From an uncultured Prevotellaceae bacterium (GTDB lineage: Bacteria > Bacteroidota > Bacteroidia > Bacteroidales > Muribaculaceae), in assembly GCA_946186575.1 (NCBI GenBank), contig CAMHNO010000002.1, positions 62,001 to 126,000 on the forward strand: 64,000 nucleotides of DNA, read 5' to 3'. Position 1 is the first letter of the stretch. Each line of letters starts with the position of its first letter. The position numbers and the translations under genes were made by a program. The notes beneath the pieces were generated by a model. The model had not been told where the DNA came from. It saw only the letters and a list, made by a program, of their open reading frames with translations, and made no database searches. This document shows positions 43,550-53,149 of the stretch, piece after piece.

Positions 43550-46546
43550 ATGAGAAATTTAATAACATTCTTAACTATTACGATGGTTCTTGCAGCAGTA
43601 AGCTCAAGCACTGCAGGCGCGGCTGTGATCAACGGCATCCTCGTTGACGCAAGCGATACCACCGAGCTAATCGGTGGCAACGTGACTCTTCTCAAGGCCG
43701 ACAAAGACAGCACCTACGTCACAGGCACTGCTACCGACGAGAACGGAGTATTCAACCTCGAGAACGTGAAGCAAGGCCATTACTACCTCAAGTGCAGCTA
43801 CACGGGATATGCCGACGTGGTCAAGCGCGTGAACATTGGCAGCGACGGCCGCGACGTGAACATGGGCGTGATAGCACTCGAAATGAGCGGCATCATGCTT
43901 AACGATGTGACTGTGATGGGAGTGAAGACGGCTGTCTTGGTCAAGGAAGACACCATCGAATATAACGCCGACACCTATAAGACTCAAGCCAATGCCGTGG
44001 TCGAGGATCTACTGAAGCGAATGCCAGGCGTGGAAGTGGGAAGCGATGGCAAAATCACTGCCAACGGCAAGGAAGTGAAGAAAATCCTCATCGACGGCAA
44101 GGAGTTCTTCAGCGACGACCCTACGGTGGCTTCCAAGAACATTCCGGCCGACATGGTCAACAAGTTACAAGTAATTGACCGCCGCAGCGACCTGGCACGA
44201 CTCACAGGTGTGGACGACGGGGAGGACGAAACGGTCATCAACCTAACCATCAAGAAAGGCATGAACAACGGCTGGTTTGGGACTGTAACTGCCGGTTATG
44301 GCACCGACAAGCGCTACGTGGGCAATGTCATAGCCAACTATTTCAACAACGGCAACCAGTTCACCTTCACCGGCAATGCCAACAACACTAACAACGTGGG
44401 ATTTACCGACGGTGGCGCTTCACGATTCCGCCGATTCGGTGGCGACCGCGGCGTGACCACATCACAACTGCTGGGCGTGAACTTCAACGTGGGCTCGAAA
44501 GACGACGAGCACTTTCGCGTGGGTGGTAATGTGATGTACTCCCACACAAGCCGCGACACACGCACGAGCACCAACCGGCAGAACATCTTCAACGACTCAA
44601 CAAGCTACCGCGACGCACTCTCGATGGCTCTCGACAAGACCCACAACCTGCGAGGCGACTTCCGACTCAAGTGGGAGATTGACTCGTGCAACACCCTCGA
44701 GTTCCGACCCAACTTCTCGTTCAACTTCTCACACAGCGAGAGCAGCGACACCTCGATGACTCGAGCAGGCGATGCGTTGCGCACTCCTGTCAACCGAAGC
44801 CTCAGCTACTACGACAATCACGGCAAAAGCTACGAGTTTGGCGGACGACTAATCTACAACCACAAGTTCAAGTCGCATCCCGGACGCAGCTACAGCTTGT
44901 TCCTGAACTACAACTACAGCAACATCGATGAGGACGGTAACACCTACACGCGCAACTCCTATTACCTAAAAGACGAGGAAGAAACCATCGACCAGATCTA
45001 CGACAACTTGCGCAAGACCAACCGCGTCAATGGCCGACTGAGCTGGACCGAACCACTGGGCGACGTAAAGAACGCACGATTCCTAACCTTCGCCTACAGT
45101 GCCAACTACTCGGTCACAAAGGCCAACAAGAGCGTCTACGACATCATGCGACAGAGCGACTTGAGCTACCTGCCTCAGCCACAGCTCTCACACAACAACA
45201 TCATGATGGACTTTGTGCTAAACCCCACCCTCCGCTCCATGATTAGGGAGAAATATGGCGACTACGCTCTGCTCGATGGCCAACTCTTGAGCGAAATCAT
45301 CGACGTTGAACTGGGCGACGAGGCAGAACGCATCTTCAACGAGCGACTGAGCAACGACTTCAAGAATCAGTTCTTTAACCAGGATTTCCAACTCGGATTC
45401 CAAAAAGTGACTAAGGCCTATAACTTGAACGTGGGATTCTCGGTAAACTCGGCAATGTCCAAGAGCACCGACCTCATCAACAGCGAGCGCAACATCCCTG
45501 CACGATGGGCATGGAGCGTGGCACCTTTTGCTCGATTCCGATACAAGTTCAGCAAGACGCGCAACTTGGCAATCGACTACCGCCTGCGCAGCAACCAGCC
45601 AAGCATTGCACAGCTGCAGCCAGTGGCCGATGAGAGCAACCCGCTCAACATCGTGATTGGTAACCCCGACCTCAAGCCCACATTCACTCACCGCATGAAC
45701 GTGCGATTCAGCGACTTCAACCAGGACGCACAGCGAAGCATCATGGCAATGGCCAACTTCAACCTGCAGCAAAACAGCATCATCTCAACCATCACCAACG
45801 ACCCCACAACAGGCGGGCAGACGACCACCTACACTAACATTGGCGGCGTGTGGGACGCCATGGCGATGAACATGGTTAGCTTCCCATTCAGCGCCAGCAA
45901 GGCATGGTACTTCAATAGCAACATCTTTGCTCGTCTGTCGCAGACTAAGGGATACACCGACGGCGATTTCAACCGCAGCATTGGACTCAACCTGAACATC
46001 GCTCCAGGCATTGCCTATCGCACTGCACTCTTCGACCTGGAGCTGCGCCCACGCTACGGCTACCAGCTCACCCACAACACCATGCAGAACAGCCGCGACC
46101 GAAGCGTGCACACATGGGGCGCAATGTTCAACGGCACCTACTCGGCTCCTTTTGGACTGGTCATCAGCACCGACCTCAACTTCAGCAGCACTTCGGGCTA
46201 CAGCACTGGCTACAACACCAACCAGTGGATATGGAACGGCTCCATCGCCTACCAGTTCCTCAAGAACAAAGAGGCGTCAATCCAAATCTCGGTATACGAC
46301 ATTCTGGGACAGCAGAAGAACGTCATGCGCACACAGACGGCAAGCTACATTCAGGATGCCATCTACAACTCGCTCGGGCGCTACGGCATGCTCACCTTCA
46401 CCTATCGCTTCACAACCTTTGCCAAGGGGCAAGAACCTGAGAGCCGCAACGACTTCCGCGGCGGACCTGGCGGGCCTGGCGGGCCACCTCCAGGAGGACG
46501 TCCTGGCGGTGGAGGCGGATTTGGAGGCGGACGACGCCCATTCTAA
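43550..46546 (+). CDS. TonB-receptor-like outer membrane beta-barrel protein
   Basis: This 998-residue protein has a signal peptide (MRNLITFLTITMVLAAVSS), a carboxypeptidase-regulatory-like domain (INGILVDASDTTELIGGNVT) and a plug-like segment (VEDLLKRMPGVEVGSDGKIT; KKILIDGKEFFSDDPTVASK). A large barrel of the outer membrane beta-barrel family (OMP_b-brl_3) follows. The C-terminus carries an odd Gly/Pro tail after the last strand (FRGGPGGPGGPPPGG and on). Such proteins are thought to handle siderophores, peptides or export. There is no SusD partner. It is followed by another barrel-type gene. Confidence 0.88.
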   Translation: MRNLITFLTITMVLAAVSSSTAGAAVINGILVDASDTTELIGGNVTLLKADKDSTYVTGTATDENGVFNLENVKQGHYYLKCSYTGYADVVKRVNIGSDGRDVNMGVIALEMSGIMLNDVTVMGVKTAVLVKEDTIEYNADTYKTQANAVVEDLLKRMPGVEVGSDGKITANGKEVKKILIDGKEFFSDDPTVASKNIPADMVNKLQVIDRRSDLARLTGVDDGEDETVINLTIKKGMNNGWFGTVTAGYGTDKRYVGNVIANYFNNGNQFTFTGNANNTNNVGFTDGGASRFRRFGGDRGVTTSQLLGVNFNVGSKDDEHFRVGGNVMYSHTSRDTRTSTNRQNIFNDSTSYRDALSMALDKTHNLRGDFRLKWEIDSCNTLEFRPNFSFNFSHSESSDTSMTRAGDALRTPVNRSLSYYDNHGKSYEFGGRLIYNHKFKSHPGRSYSLFLNYNYSNIDEDGNTYTRNSYYLKDEEETIDQIYDNLRKTNRVNGRLSWTEPLGDVKNARFLTFAYSANYSVTKANKSVYDIMRQSDLSYLPQPQLSHNNIMMDFVLNPTLRSMIREKYGDYALLDGQLLSEIIDVELGDEAERIFNERLSNDFKNQFFNQDFQLGFQKVTKAYNLNVGFSVNSAMSKSTDLINSERNIPARWAWSVAPFARFRYKFSKTRNLAIDYRLRSNQPSIAQLQPVADESNPLNIVIGNPDLKPTFTHRMNVRFSDFNQDAQRSIMAMANFNLQQNSIISTITNDPTTGGQTTTYTNIGGVWDAMAMNMVSFPFSASKAWYFNSNIFARLSQTKGYTDGDFNRSIGLNLNIAPGIAYRTALFDLELRPRYGYQLTHNTMQNSRDRSVHTWGAMFNGTYSAPFGLVISTDLNFSSTSGYSTGYNTNQWIWNGSIAYQFLKNKEASIQISVYDILGQQKNVMRTQTASYIQDAIYNSLGRYGMLTFTYRFTTFAKGQEPESRNDFRGGPGGPGGPPPGGRPGGGGGFGGGRRPF

Positions 46547-46598
46547 GCACTATTACCGCAACTATCCCACCCCCCAACCGGGAAAACTCTGATAAATG

Positions 46599-46628
46599 GC
46601 GAGTTGTCACCAAATCGTGGCAACTCGC
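46599..46628 (+). terminator. hairpin after the barrel gene
   Basis: GCGAGTTG pairs with CAACTCGC, with an inner CAC/GTG. It is followed by TAAAATATT rather than a clean T-run, so it may be a weak terminator or an RNA-stabilising hairpin. Confidence 0.45.
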
Positions 46629-46690
46629 TAAAATATTAACGACTTTCTCACGTTTTAAACAAGAGAACACGACATAACACAACATCCATC

Positions 46691-47869
46691 ATGAGAAAAT
46701 ACATTCTACTACTCACCATCATGACATTGGCGATAAGCGGCAAGGCGGCAACCACCGACGATATAAAGCTCTGGAGCGACGGACCTCTTACCTGGAGCGA
46801 CTTCCACATGATACTGCCACCCACCTCGGCCGAGCCTTCTAAGCTCGAAGTGGAGCTAAGCGCCACACCGCAGGAGAGCGGCACCACAGCACGACTCGAG
46901 GCAAGAGCCATCATGCACCGCAACGCCTCAGCCACAAGCTCAGCACAGAGCACACCCGAGAGGCTGCGATATCACCAACTGCAGTTCGACCTGCTCGAGC
47001 TCATGCGACGTCACTTGCAAGAAGAAATCAACAGCGGCATCAGCGGCTCACAAGTCGAAAAGCGACTACAGTACTATCAGGACCTCTACCGCCAGCGAGC
47101 ACGCCAGGTGGCTCAGGAAACCAAGAACGGCACACTAATGGCTGCCGTCAGCAGCTGGGAAGACAACATCGAGAACCAGCTCAACGCCATGGGCACTCCT
47201 CGTGTGCCACAACTCACTTCAATGCTGGGATGCTACGGCATCTATGGCGGAGTGGGCTACGAGAGTCCTCTGGGCAAGCTACACGACAATTTTGCCGGAA
47301 GCGTCACCTTCCATGTGGGACTCACGGGCGGATACCGCAACCTGCGTCTCAAGGCCGATGTTGCCTTTGGCCAGCCATCCTATCGCAATGCCAACATCTT
47401 CAACATCCCTACCGATGCCGAGAATCGACCCTTGCAGGGCAACAACTCGAGTAACGCATCACACATCATGCTAAGCGCTCAGCTCGGTTACACCGTGCTC
47501 AACCATGGTCGCTTGAGCATCACGCCCAATGTGGGCGTCTTCTACAACCGCTACAAGTGGAGCGTCGACAACTACTCGTGGACTAAGGACGAAGATGGCA
47601 ACGACGTGTGCAACATCACCAGCGTCGAAGACCGCAAACTGCACAACACAAGCGTGATAGCATCGGTCGACTTCGACATCAGGCTGGGCAGCCGCGTGAC
47701 CAACACCTCAATCACGGGAGTTGCTCACCGCGAGCGATGGACCTCGTCGCTGCGCATCACCCCATGGGTTGCCCACAGCAAGTTCAACAAGTGCGACCCC
47801 GCGGTGAGCGGCGTGCACCTGGGGCTCAATGTGAGCTACCTGGGTCTGGCACGGTTGTTCAGGATGTAG
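46691..47869 (+). CDS. secreted protein with DUF922-like N-terminus and beta-barrel C-terminus
   Basis: This 392-residue protein has a signal peptide (MRKYILLLTIMTLAISGKAA). Residues 25-125 resemble DUF922, a family of putative secreted metalloproteases: GPLTWSDFHMILPP matches the opening and RYHQLQFDLLELMRRHLQEE matches the HExxHFD helix. The metal-binding pattern is degraded (YHQLQFD), so enzyme activity is unlikely. The C-terminal 220 residues alternate hydrophobic and polar residues like outer-membrane strands (LTGGYRNLRLKADVAFG; GRLSITPNVGVFYNRYKW). It follows the barrel gene by 144 bases. The function is inferred only. Confidence 0.7.
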   Translation: MRKYILLLTIMTLAISGKAATTDDIKLWSDGPLTWSDFHMILPPTSAEPSKLEVELSATPQESGTTARLEARAIMHRNASATSSAQSTPERLRYHQLQFDLLELMRRHLQEEINSGISGSQVEKRLQYYQDLYRQRARQVAQETKNGTLMAAVSSWEDNIENQLNAMGTPRVPQLTSMLGCYGIYGGVGYESPLGKLHDNFAGSVTFHVGLTGGYRNLRLKADVAFGQPSYRNANIFNIPTDAENRPLQGNNSSNASHIMLSAQLGYTVLNHGRLSITPNVGVFYNRYKWSVDNYSWTKDEDGNDVCNITSVEDRKLHNTSVIASVDFDIRLGSRVTNTSITGVAHRERWTSSLRITPWVAHSKFNKCDPAVSGVHLGLNVSYLGLARLFRM

Positions 47870-47919
47870 CTTTGAGTCGTGAATCGTTCAGTTCTTGCTG
47901 GCAACTTCTGGCCAAAAAC

Positions 47920-47965
47920 ACTCTGGGCACAGCCATGCGGTGGCTATGCCCAGAGTCATTTTTTT
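47920..47965 (+). terminator. rho-independent terminator
   Basis: ACTCTGGGCA pairs with TGCCCAGAGT, with an inner GCC/GGC, followed by CATTTTTTT. Confidence 0.9.
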
Positions 47966-48007
47966 GCGTGCCTTCAATAGCACGAGTTACGATGCGTGAG
48001 TGCTGCT

Positions 48008-49390
48008 TTACTTCACAATCTTTTCAACCGCCTTAGAGCCGTCGCTGTAGCGTGTCACCACAATGTTCATGCCGCTGAATGGCTTGCTGCTGCGCATGCC
48101 GGCAAGATTGTAGTACTCAACACTGGTCACCTGCGAAGCATTAGCAATGCTCTCGATAGCAGTGCTCTGAGTGAAGTCGGCTGTTACGAGAACGTCGCTT
48201 GCTGGCATAACAAAGCTCAACTCTCCGTCGCGAGTGGCGCTAATCACCGTCACCTCGCCAGTGCTCAAATTAGTGAGTGTCACGTTGTCGATTGCATAAC
48301 CACTGGCTGCGTTAACGGTAAATTTCACAGTCTCGCCCTCTTGCGAGGTGCCGTTAACCACACCATCGCCCAGCGTGATGGTGCCAGCGTCTTCGGGGGT
48401 GCAAGCGGTAGTCACCTGATAGCTCTCGGCGAGCTTGTAGAGCCACACGCGGCCGTTGGGGTCGTTGTTGATGCTCTTGAACATGAACTGCTCGTTGTCG
48501 TAGTCGTAGCGGATGGTCTTGGTTGAGCTGCCCACGTTCTTGAACCAGCACAGGTAGTTATACTCCACATTGCTGATGTACATGATAGCGCGCCCATAGT
48601 CGCTGGCATTAGAGTTAACAGTGAGGTTGTCGCCCTGGCCACGCAGGTAGCCATTGCCAAGCTTGAACCAAGCCACACGGCGGGTGTTGCTGCCAATGGT
48701 ACTGTCCTGAACACCCATCATGCGGATGATCATAGCGTCGCCGTCAACCTTCACGCGGGTCTTCTCCTCATTCATCCATTCAACGATGGGCACGGCCTGA
48801 GGAGTTGCGTCGGTAGCCTCCTTAAAGCGCATCACTTTGTCGTTATACTGGCTCACTACCACATAGCTCTTGCCTTCCACAATCTGGCTGCGCTGAGTCA
48901 CCAGCTCATAGATGTCGCCCTCGGGCTTATCATAGGTAATCTCGATTGACGCAAAGCGCACACCCTTGCCTTTAACGGCAAAATTCAGGCTCGACGACAT
49001 GCCCTCCCATGTGCCAATGAAGCCACTGTTGGTGTAGGTGCCAGGATTGTTGGGGTTAGTGTGGTTGGCAAAGAGTGTGATTGTCGATGGTCCCCAATAG
49101 CCTGCATCAAGGTCGCCCTCCACTGCATCGTCTAAGCAGTGAAACACTATCTTAGTGATGGTGTAGTTGTAGGACAACACTGTGAAGTTGGTGTTAGGAT
49201 TAGCAAGCAGGTAGTTAATGTTGTTCATGCCGCCAGTCATGGTAAGGATGATACCATCCTTAACTGCGTAGTAAACTGTGCTGGCCTCGGAGTACTCACC
49301 TTCGTTACGTGAGATGGTAACGGTTTTCTCGCTTGCAAAGGTGGGAACAGCCATTGCAAGCAACATGATAAGAGTAAAAAATTTCTTCAT
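48008..49390 (-). CDS. secreted protein with InlB B-repeat-like segment and C-terminal sorting-type tail
   Basis: This 460-residue protein has a signal peptide (MKKFFTLIMLLAMAVPTFAS). The N-terminal half is beta-rich and unrecognised. About residues 330-415 read like a divergent InlB B-repeat (TPEDAGTITLGDGVVNGTSQ; GETVKFTVNAASGYAIDNVT). The last part (VEYYNLAGMRSSKPFSGMNI and the YSDGSKAVEKIVK end) is the short C-terminal tail seen on many Bacteroidales exported proteins, possibly a secretion or anchoring signal. A near-identical tail fragment without its gene is found at 24312-24395. It has a good promoter. It is probably a surface protein. Confidence 0.78.
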   Translation of the reverse strand: MKKFFTLIMLLAMAVPTFASEKTVTISRNEGEYSEASTVYYAVKDGIILTMTGGMNNINYLLANPNTNFTVLSYNYTITKIVFHCLDDAVEGDLDAGYWGPSTITLFANHTNPNNPGTYTNSGFIGTWEGMSSSLNFAVKGKGVRFASIEITYDKPEGDIYELVTQRSQIVEGKSYVVVSQYNDKVMRFKEATDATPQAVPIVEWMNEEKTRVKVDGDAMIIRMMGVQDSTIGSNTRRVAWFKLGNGYLRGQGDNLTVNSNASDYGRAIMYISNVEYNYLCWFKNVGSSTKTIRYDYDNEQFMFKSINNDPNGRVWLYKLAESYQVTTACTPEDAGTITLGDGVVNGTSQEGETVKFTVNAASGYAIDNVTLTNLSTGEVTVISATRDGELSFVMPASDVLVTADFTQSTAIESIANASQVTSVEYYNLAGMRSSKPFSGMNIVVTRYSDGSKAVEKIVK

Positions 49391-49438
49391 GAATTTTCAG
49401 GTTTTGGTTTTTAAGTATTAATAAATTATATATTACCG

Positions 49439-49470
49439 CAAAGGTACAAAAAAATCAATATCTATGCAAA
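49439..49470 (-). promoter_or_regulatory. Bacteroidetes promoter
   Basis: Minus strand: TTTG (49467-49470), a 20-base spacer and TACCTTTG (49439-49446), 48 bases before the ATG at 49390. Confidence 0.7.
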
Positions 49471-49533
49471 AACCATCAATTAAAATTCACCAAAAAAAAC
49501 ACAGCCACCCTCATCCTCACGAGGTCCCCCGTA

Positions 49534-49550
49534 CCACGGCTCAGCCGTGG
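49534..49550 (-). terminator. short GC-rich hairpin at the end of the mtnN-rimO operon
   Basis: CCACGGC-TCA-GCCGTGG forms a 7-bp stem 2 bases beyond the last stop codon. There is no T-run. Confidence 0.4.
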
Positions 49551-49552
49551 CA

Positions 49553-50218
49553 TTACTCAGGAATGCGAGGCATGCTTTTCAATTCCAGCCTAACTCTAAC
49601 TGACCTTTGAAACATGTCGATGGTGGGCTTTAACAGCATCTCAAAGATGGTGTGATGCACAATGCGGTAGTGGGGATGATAGGCCTCGTTGTAGGCCTTG
49701 CTGTGGTGCACAGCCTGCTTCTTGATGCTGGCCTCGCGCAGTGCCTCACGCTCAGCTGCGCTACCAAGCCCTGGCTTCACCTCGTCGACGGCTTGCACCA
49801 CGGCATCCCACATGCAGCTCCACTCCACAGCTGGCACCTGCCGTGCGGCAGCACTGTCGAGAAATGCCTGCAGCAGTTCGTCGGCACTAATGAGCCCATG
49901 CTTCACGCACTTGAGACTCACTCTCACATAATCGCCGCGGGCACCTATCGCCTCGTAGTAGAATCCGCCACACTCATCGCCCATTGTCGAGAGTTCGTAG
50001 TCAAGATATTGACGCACTGCGGCAGTGTCGTCAATCATGTGTTCAGGCCCAAAATGCTCCTGATAGAAGGCCTTGTAGATGTCTTGCAGTGTCGACTCAG
50101 GGTAGCTTGCCAGCTGCCGCTCAATGGCCATTCTCAGTGCTCCCTTGTCAATTTCCTGTGCACTTGACATAAAAATGCCCGTAACCATTATTAGTATTGT
50201 GAAAATAAAATTTTTCAT
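49553..50218 (-). CDS. secreted protein of unknown function, translationally coupled to rimO
   Basis: This 221-residue protein has a signal peptide (MKNFIFTILIMVTGIFMSSA). The rest is mostly helical, with conserved-looking motifs FYQEHFGPEHMIDDTAAVRQ and YNEAYHPHYRIVHHTIFEML. I do not know the family. Its ATG overlaps the rimO TGA (ATGA), so it is translated together with rimO and belongs to the mtnN-luxS-ftsY-rimO unit. Several His and Glu residues could bind metal, but no catalytic pattern is certain. Confidence 0.75.
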   Translation of the reverse strand: MKNFIFTILIMVTGIFMSSAQEIDKGALRMAIERQLASYPESTLQDIYKAFYQEHFGPEHMIDDTAAVRQYLDYELSTMGDECGGFYYEAIGARGDYVRVSLKCVKHGLISADELLQAFLDSAAARQVPAVEWSCMWDAVVQAVDEVKPGLGSAAEREALREASIKKQAVHHSKAYNEAYHPHYRIVHHTIFEMLLKPTIDMFQRSVRVRLELKSMPRIPE

Positions 50219-51507
50219 ATTTTTGCCATAAGTTCAAAGGGCAGGGCACTGGTGATGCGCGCGTTGTAGAAGTTGCCAGGGGTGAGGGGGCGATCCTTGG
50301 CGATGAGCACCTCGGGGTCAACCTCGGGTGAGTCATATTGGGTGCGACCCACGTAGTATTCCTCCTCTTCGCAGTCGATGATCACGCGCTGAGTGCTGCC
50401 CACCTTGCTCTCCTGAATTTCCATCGATATCGATTCCTGAAGGTCCATTAATGCCTCAAGACGAGCCTGCTTAACGTCGACAGGAATGTTGTCGTCAAGA
50501 TGTTGTGCCGCCCAGGTGCCGGCTTCCTCGCTGTAGGCAAAGGCTCCCATGCGCTCAAAGCGCGCCTCGCGGGCAAAGGCCATCAGTTCGTCAAACTCGC
50601 GGTCGCCCTCACCAGGGAATCCCACCATCAGGGTGGTGCGCAGGTGCAGCCCAGGCACCTCGCGGCGCATGCGCTCTATCAGGCGCAGGGTCTCGTCGCG
50701 GGTGATGTGGCGACGCATGGCAGCCAGCACCTTGTCGCTGATGTGCTGCAGTGCTATGTCGAGGTAGTTGCACACGTTGTCGTGCTCGGCCATCACCCGC
50801 ATCACGTCCCACGGAAACTGTGTGGGATAGCCATAGTGCAGCCTTATCCACTCCACGCCTGAAATGGCTGCCATCTTCTCAACAAGCTCAGGGAGCATCA
50901 TCCTGCCCGTGAGGTCGAGGCCGTAGCTCGACAGGTCTTGGGCAATGACGTTAAACTCCTTCACGCCACGGTCCACAAGGTGACGGGTCTCGTCGAGCAA
51001 CTGCTGCATGGGCACACTCTTGTGGCGGCCAGTGATGAGCGGAATGGCACAGAAGGCGCAAAAGCGGTTACAGCCCTCCGATATCTTCATGTAGGCATAG
51101 TGTGGCGGCGTAGTGAGGTAGCGCTCACTTGCCAGGTCGTCGCGATAGCTCTTTCCCAGGTCGCTGAGCATCTGTTTCCAGTTGAACTTGCCGTAGAAGT
51201 GGTCCACTTCGGGGAGCTCAGCGATTAGGTCGGCCATGAATCGCTCGCTCAAGCAACCCATCACTATGAGCTTGCGCAGGCGACCTTGATGCTTGGCCTC
51301 GCCCAGTTCAAGGATGGTGCTGATCGACTCTTGCTGGGCGTCGGCAATAAAGCCGCAAGTGTTCACCACCACAATCTCACCATCCACATGGCTGGGATTG
51401 TGCTCAACAGTGTAGCCGGCCGCCTGCAGCTGACGAATGAGGTGCTCCGAATCAACCAGATTCTTAGAGCACCCCAGCGATATAATGTCAATCTTGTTCT
51501 TTCGCAT
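50215..51507 (-). CDS. rimO: ribosomal protein S12 methylthiotransferase
   Basis: This 430-residue radical SAM enzyme adds a methylthio group to an aspartate of ribosomal protein S12. The N-terminal auxiliary-cluster cysteines are C13 (LGCSKN), C51 (NTCGF) and C85 (VMGCLSERF). The radical SAM cluster is CNRFCAFC (C146, C150, C153), followed by PLITGRHKSVP. A TRAM-type C-terminal domain is present. The start is 12 bases after a short 9-bp tandem repeat. The end overlaps the next gene by four bases. The related MiaB acts on tRNA; the SEGCNRFCAFC and LGCSKN details favour RimO. Confidence 0.95.
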   Translation of the reverse strand: MRKNKIDIISLGCSKNLVDSEHLIRQLQAAGYTVEHNPSHVDGEIVVVNTCGFIADAQQESISTILELGEAKHQGRLRKLIVMGCLSERFMADLIAELPEVDHFYGKFNWKQMLSDLGKSYRDDLASERYLTTPPHYAYMKISEGCNRFCAFCAIPLITGRHKSVPMQQLLDETRHLVDRGVKEFNVIAQDLSSYGLDLTGRMMLPELVEKMAAISGVEWIRLHYGYPTQFPWDVMRVMAEHDNVCNYLDIALQHISDKVLAAMRRHITRDETLRLIERMRREVPGLHLRTTLMVGFPGEGDREFDELMAFAREARFERMGAFAYSEEAGTWAAQHLDDNIPVDVKQARLEALMDLQESISMEIQESKVGSTQRVIIDCEEEEYYVGRTQYDSPEVDPEVLIAKDRPLTPGNFYNARITSALPFELMAKI

Positions 51508-51519
51508 TTATTATCAAAA

Positions 51520-51555
51520 CTATAGCCACTATAATTACTATAGCCACTATAAAAT
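51520..51555. repeat. 9-bp tandem repeat (CTATAnnnA) between ftsY and rimO
   Basis: Four units: CTATAGCCA, CTATAATTA, CTATAGCCA, CTATAAAAT. The 36-base block 51519-51554 is identical to 57372-57407. Confidence 0.85.
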
Positions 51556-51560
51556 CTACA

Positions 51561-52514
51561 TCATTTCCCAAACAACGATTTCACAAATTCCTCTTTGCGG
51601 AAGATTTGCAGGTCTTCCATCTTCTCACCCAGGCCAATGTACTTGACCGGAATGTGGAACTGGTCGCTGATGCCTATCACCACACCGCCCTTGGCTGTGC
51701 CGTCGAGCTTAGTGATAGCCAGAGCGTTAACCTCGGTGGCAGCCACAAACTGCTTGGCTTGCTCAAAGGCGTTTTGCCCTGTCGAGCCATCAAGCACCAG
51801 CAGCACCTCGTTGGGGGCCTCGGGCAGCACCTTCTTCATCGTGTTCTTAATCTTGGTGAGCTCCTTCATTAGGCCCACATTGTTGTGAAGGCGGCCAGCG
51901 GTGTCGATGATCACCACGTCGGCATTCTGAGCACGAGCGCTCGCCACGGTGTCGTAGGCCACCGACGCTGGGTCGGTTCCCATCTTGTGCTTGATAACCT
52001 GCACGCCCACGCGCTCACCCCATATCTCGAGCTGCTCGTCGGCAGCAGCACGATAGGTGTCGGCAGCACCCAGCACCACCTTGTTGCCAGCCTGAGTGAA
52101 CTGGTAGGCCAGCTTTCCAATAGTGGTGGTCTTGCCCACACCGTTCACACCCACCACCATGATGACATAAGGTTTCTTGTCGTCGTCGATGGTGAAGTCC
52201 TCACGGTTGGCATTGTCGTTGTCGGCAAGCAGTTGGGTTATTTCATCACACAGCAAGTTGTTGAGCTCGTCGGTAGAGGTGTACTTATCGCGAGCCACAC
52301 GAGCTTGAATCCGGTCAAGTATCTTGAGCGTGGTGTCGACACCCACATCGCTTGTGATGAACACCTCCTCAAGGTTGTCGAGCACCTCGTCGTCGATTTT
52401 TGATTTGCCGGCGACTGCTTTTTTGAGTTTTGAGAACAGACCTTCTTTGGTCTTGTTGAGACCGCTGTCGAGGGTCTCTTTCTTTTCTTTAGAGAAAAAT
52501 TTAAAAAATCCCAT
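51561..52514 (-). CDS. ftsY: signal recognition particle receptor
   Basis: This 317-residue GTPase docks SRP-ribosome complexes at the inner membrane. It has a short charged N-terminus (FFKFFSKEKKE), the N domain, and the G domain with P-loop GVNGVGKTT (122-130), GAADTYRAAADEQLEIW, DTAGRLHNN and TKLDGTAKGG. The short N-terminus, without a long acidic A domain, is normal for Bacteroidetes. It lies between luxS and rimO on one strand, so it is probably part of that transcription unit. Confidence 0.97.
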   Translation of the reverse strand: MGFFKFFSKEKKETLDSGLNKTKEGLFSKLKKAVAGKSKIDDEVLDNLEEVFITSDVGVDTTLKILDRIQARVARDKYTSTDELNNLLCDEITQLLADNDNANREDFTIDDDKKPYVIMVVGVNGVGKTTTIGKLAYQFTQAGNKVVLGAADTYRAAADEQLEIWGERVGVQVIKHKMGTDPASVAYDTVASARAQNADVVIIDTAGRLHNNVGLMKELTKIKNTMKKVLPEAPNEVLLVLDGSTGQNAFEQAKQFVAATEVNALAITKLDGTAKGGVVIGISDQFHIPVKYIGLGEKMEDLQIFRKEEFVKSLFGK

Positions 52515-52632
52515 GTATGATTTTATGCTTTAAATTGTAAACTTTTTGGTAGTGCGAGGGCAAGCTCTTTTTTAGGCTTTTTTGTCGACACCTCTCAACA
52601 ACCACTTCACACATCGCCATCGGCCATGCCTG

Positions 52633-53115
52633 TCATTGAGGGTAGTTCAAGTTCTCAGGCTTCAGGTCGTTGAGCACCTCCACCAGAAATTTGCGGGCCT
52701 CCCATTTGGCCATGGGCAGGTTGTTGAGCATGTAGTTGCCACACTCAGTGGCATTGACGCCGGGAATGTCGCCGTCATAGTTTGCAATGAACGTGAACAA
52801 CTCCTGCATCAGCGGCACGATGTCACAAGCACTGTGGTCGCCCTGGAGCAGCAAGTAGTTGCCCGTGCAGCAGCCCATGGGGCCCCAGTACACTATCTTG
52901 CCACCCCACTGCGGGTGATTGCGCAAGAAAGTGGTGGCAAGGTGCTCAATGGTGTGAAGCGCGCTCTGGCTCACGGCAGGCTCACGGTTGGGCAACTTCA
53001 TGCAAATCTCGAAGGTGGTGATAGTGCCTCCTCCTTCTATCTCTTCCTTGCGGGCAACGTATATTCCGCGCAACTGCCTGGTGTGATCAATACTGATACT
53101 TGCTATATTTTCCAT
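52633..53115 (-). CDS. luxS: S-ribosylhomocysteine lyase
   Basis: This 160-residue metal enzyme cleaves S-ribosylhomocysteine to homocysteine and DPD, the AI-2 precursor. The metal ligands H54 and H58 (HTIEHL) and C125 (ATECGNY) are present, as is the active-site cysteine region GCCTGNYLLL. Length is normal. It follows mtnN by 34 bases; together they form the full two-step recycling route for S-adenosylhomocysteine. No AI-2 receptor gene is seen here, so metabolic recycling is the safer role. Confidence 0.97.
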   Translation of the reverse strand: MENIASISIDHTRQLRGIYVARKEEIEGGGTITTFEICMKLPNREPAVSQSALHTIEHLATTFLRNHPQWGGKIVYWGPMGCCTGNYLLLQGDHSACDIVPLMQELFTFIANYDGDIPGVNATECGNYMLNNLPMAKWEARKFLVEVLNDLKPENLNYPQ

Positions 53116-53149
53116 TTTCCGATAAAAAGATTAGTGTTTTCTCTTTGCG

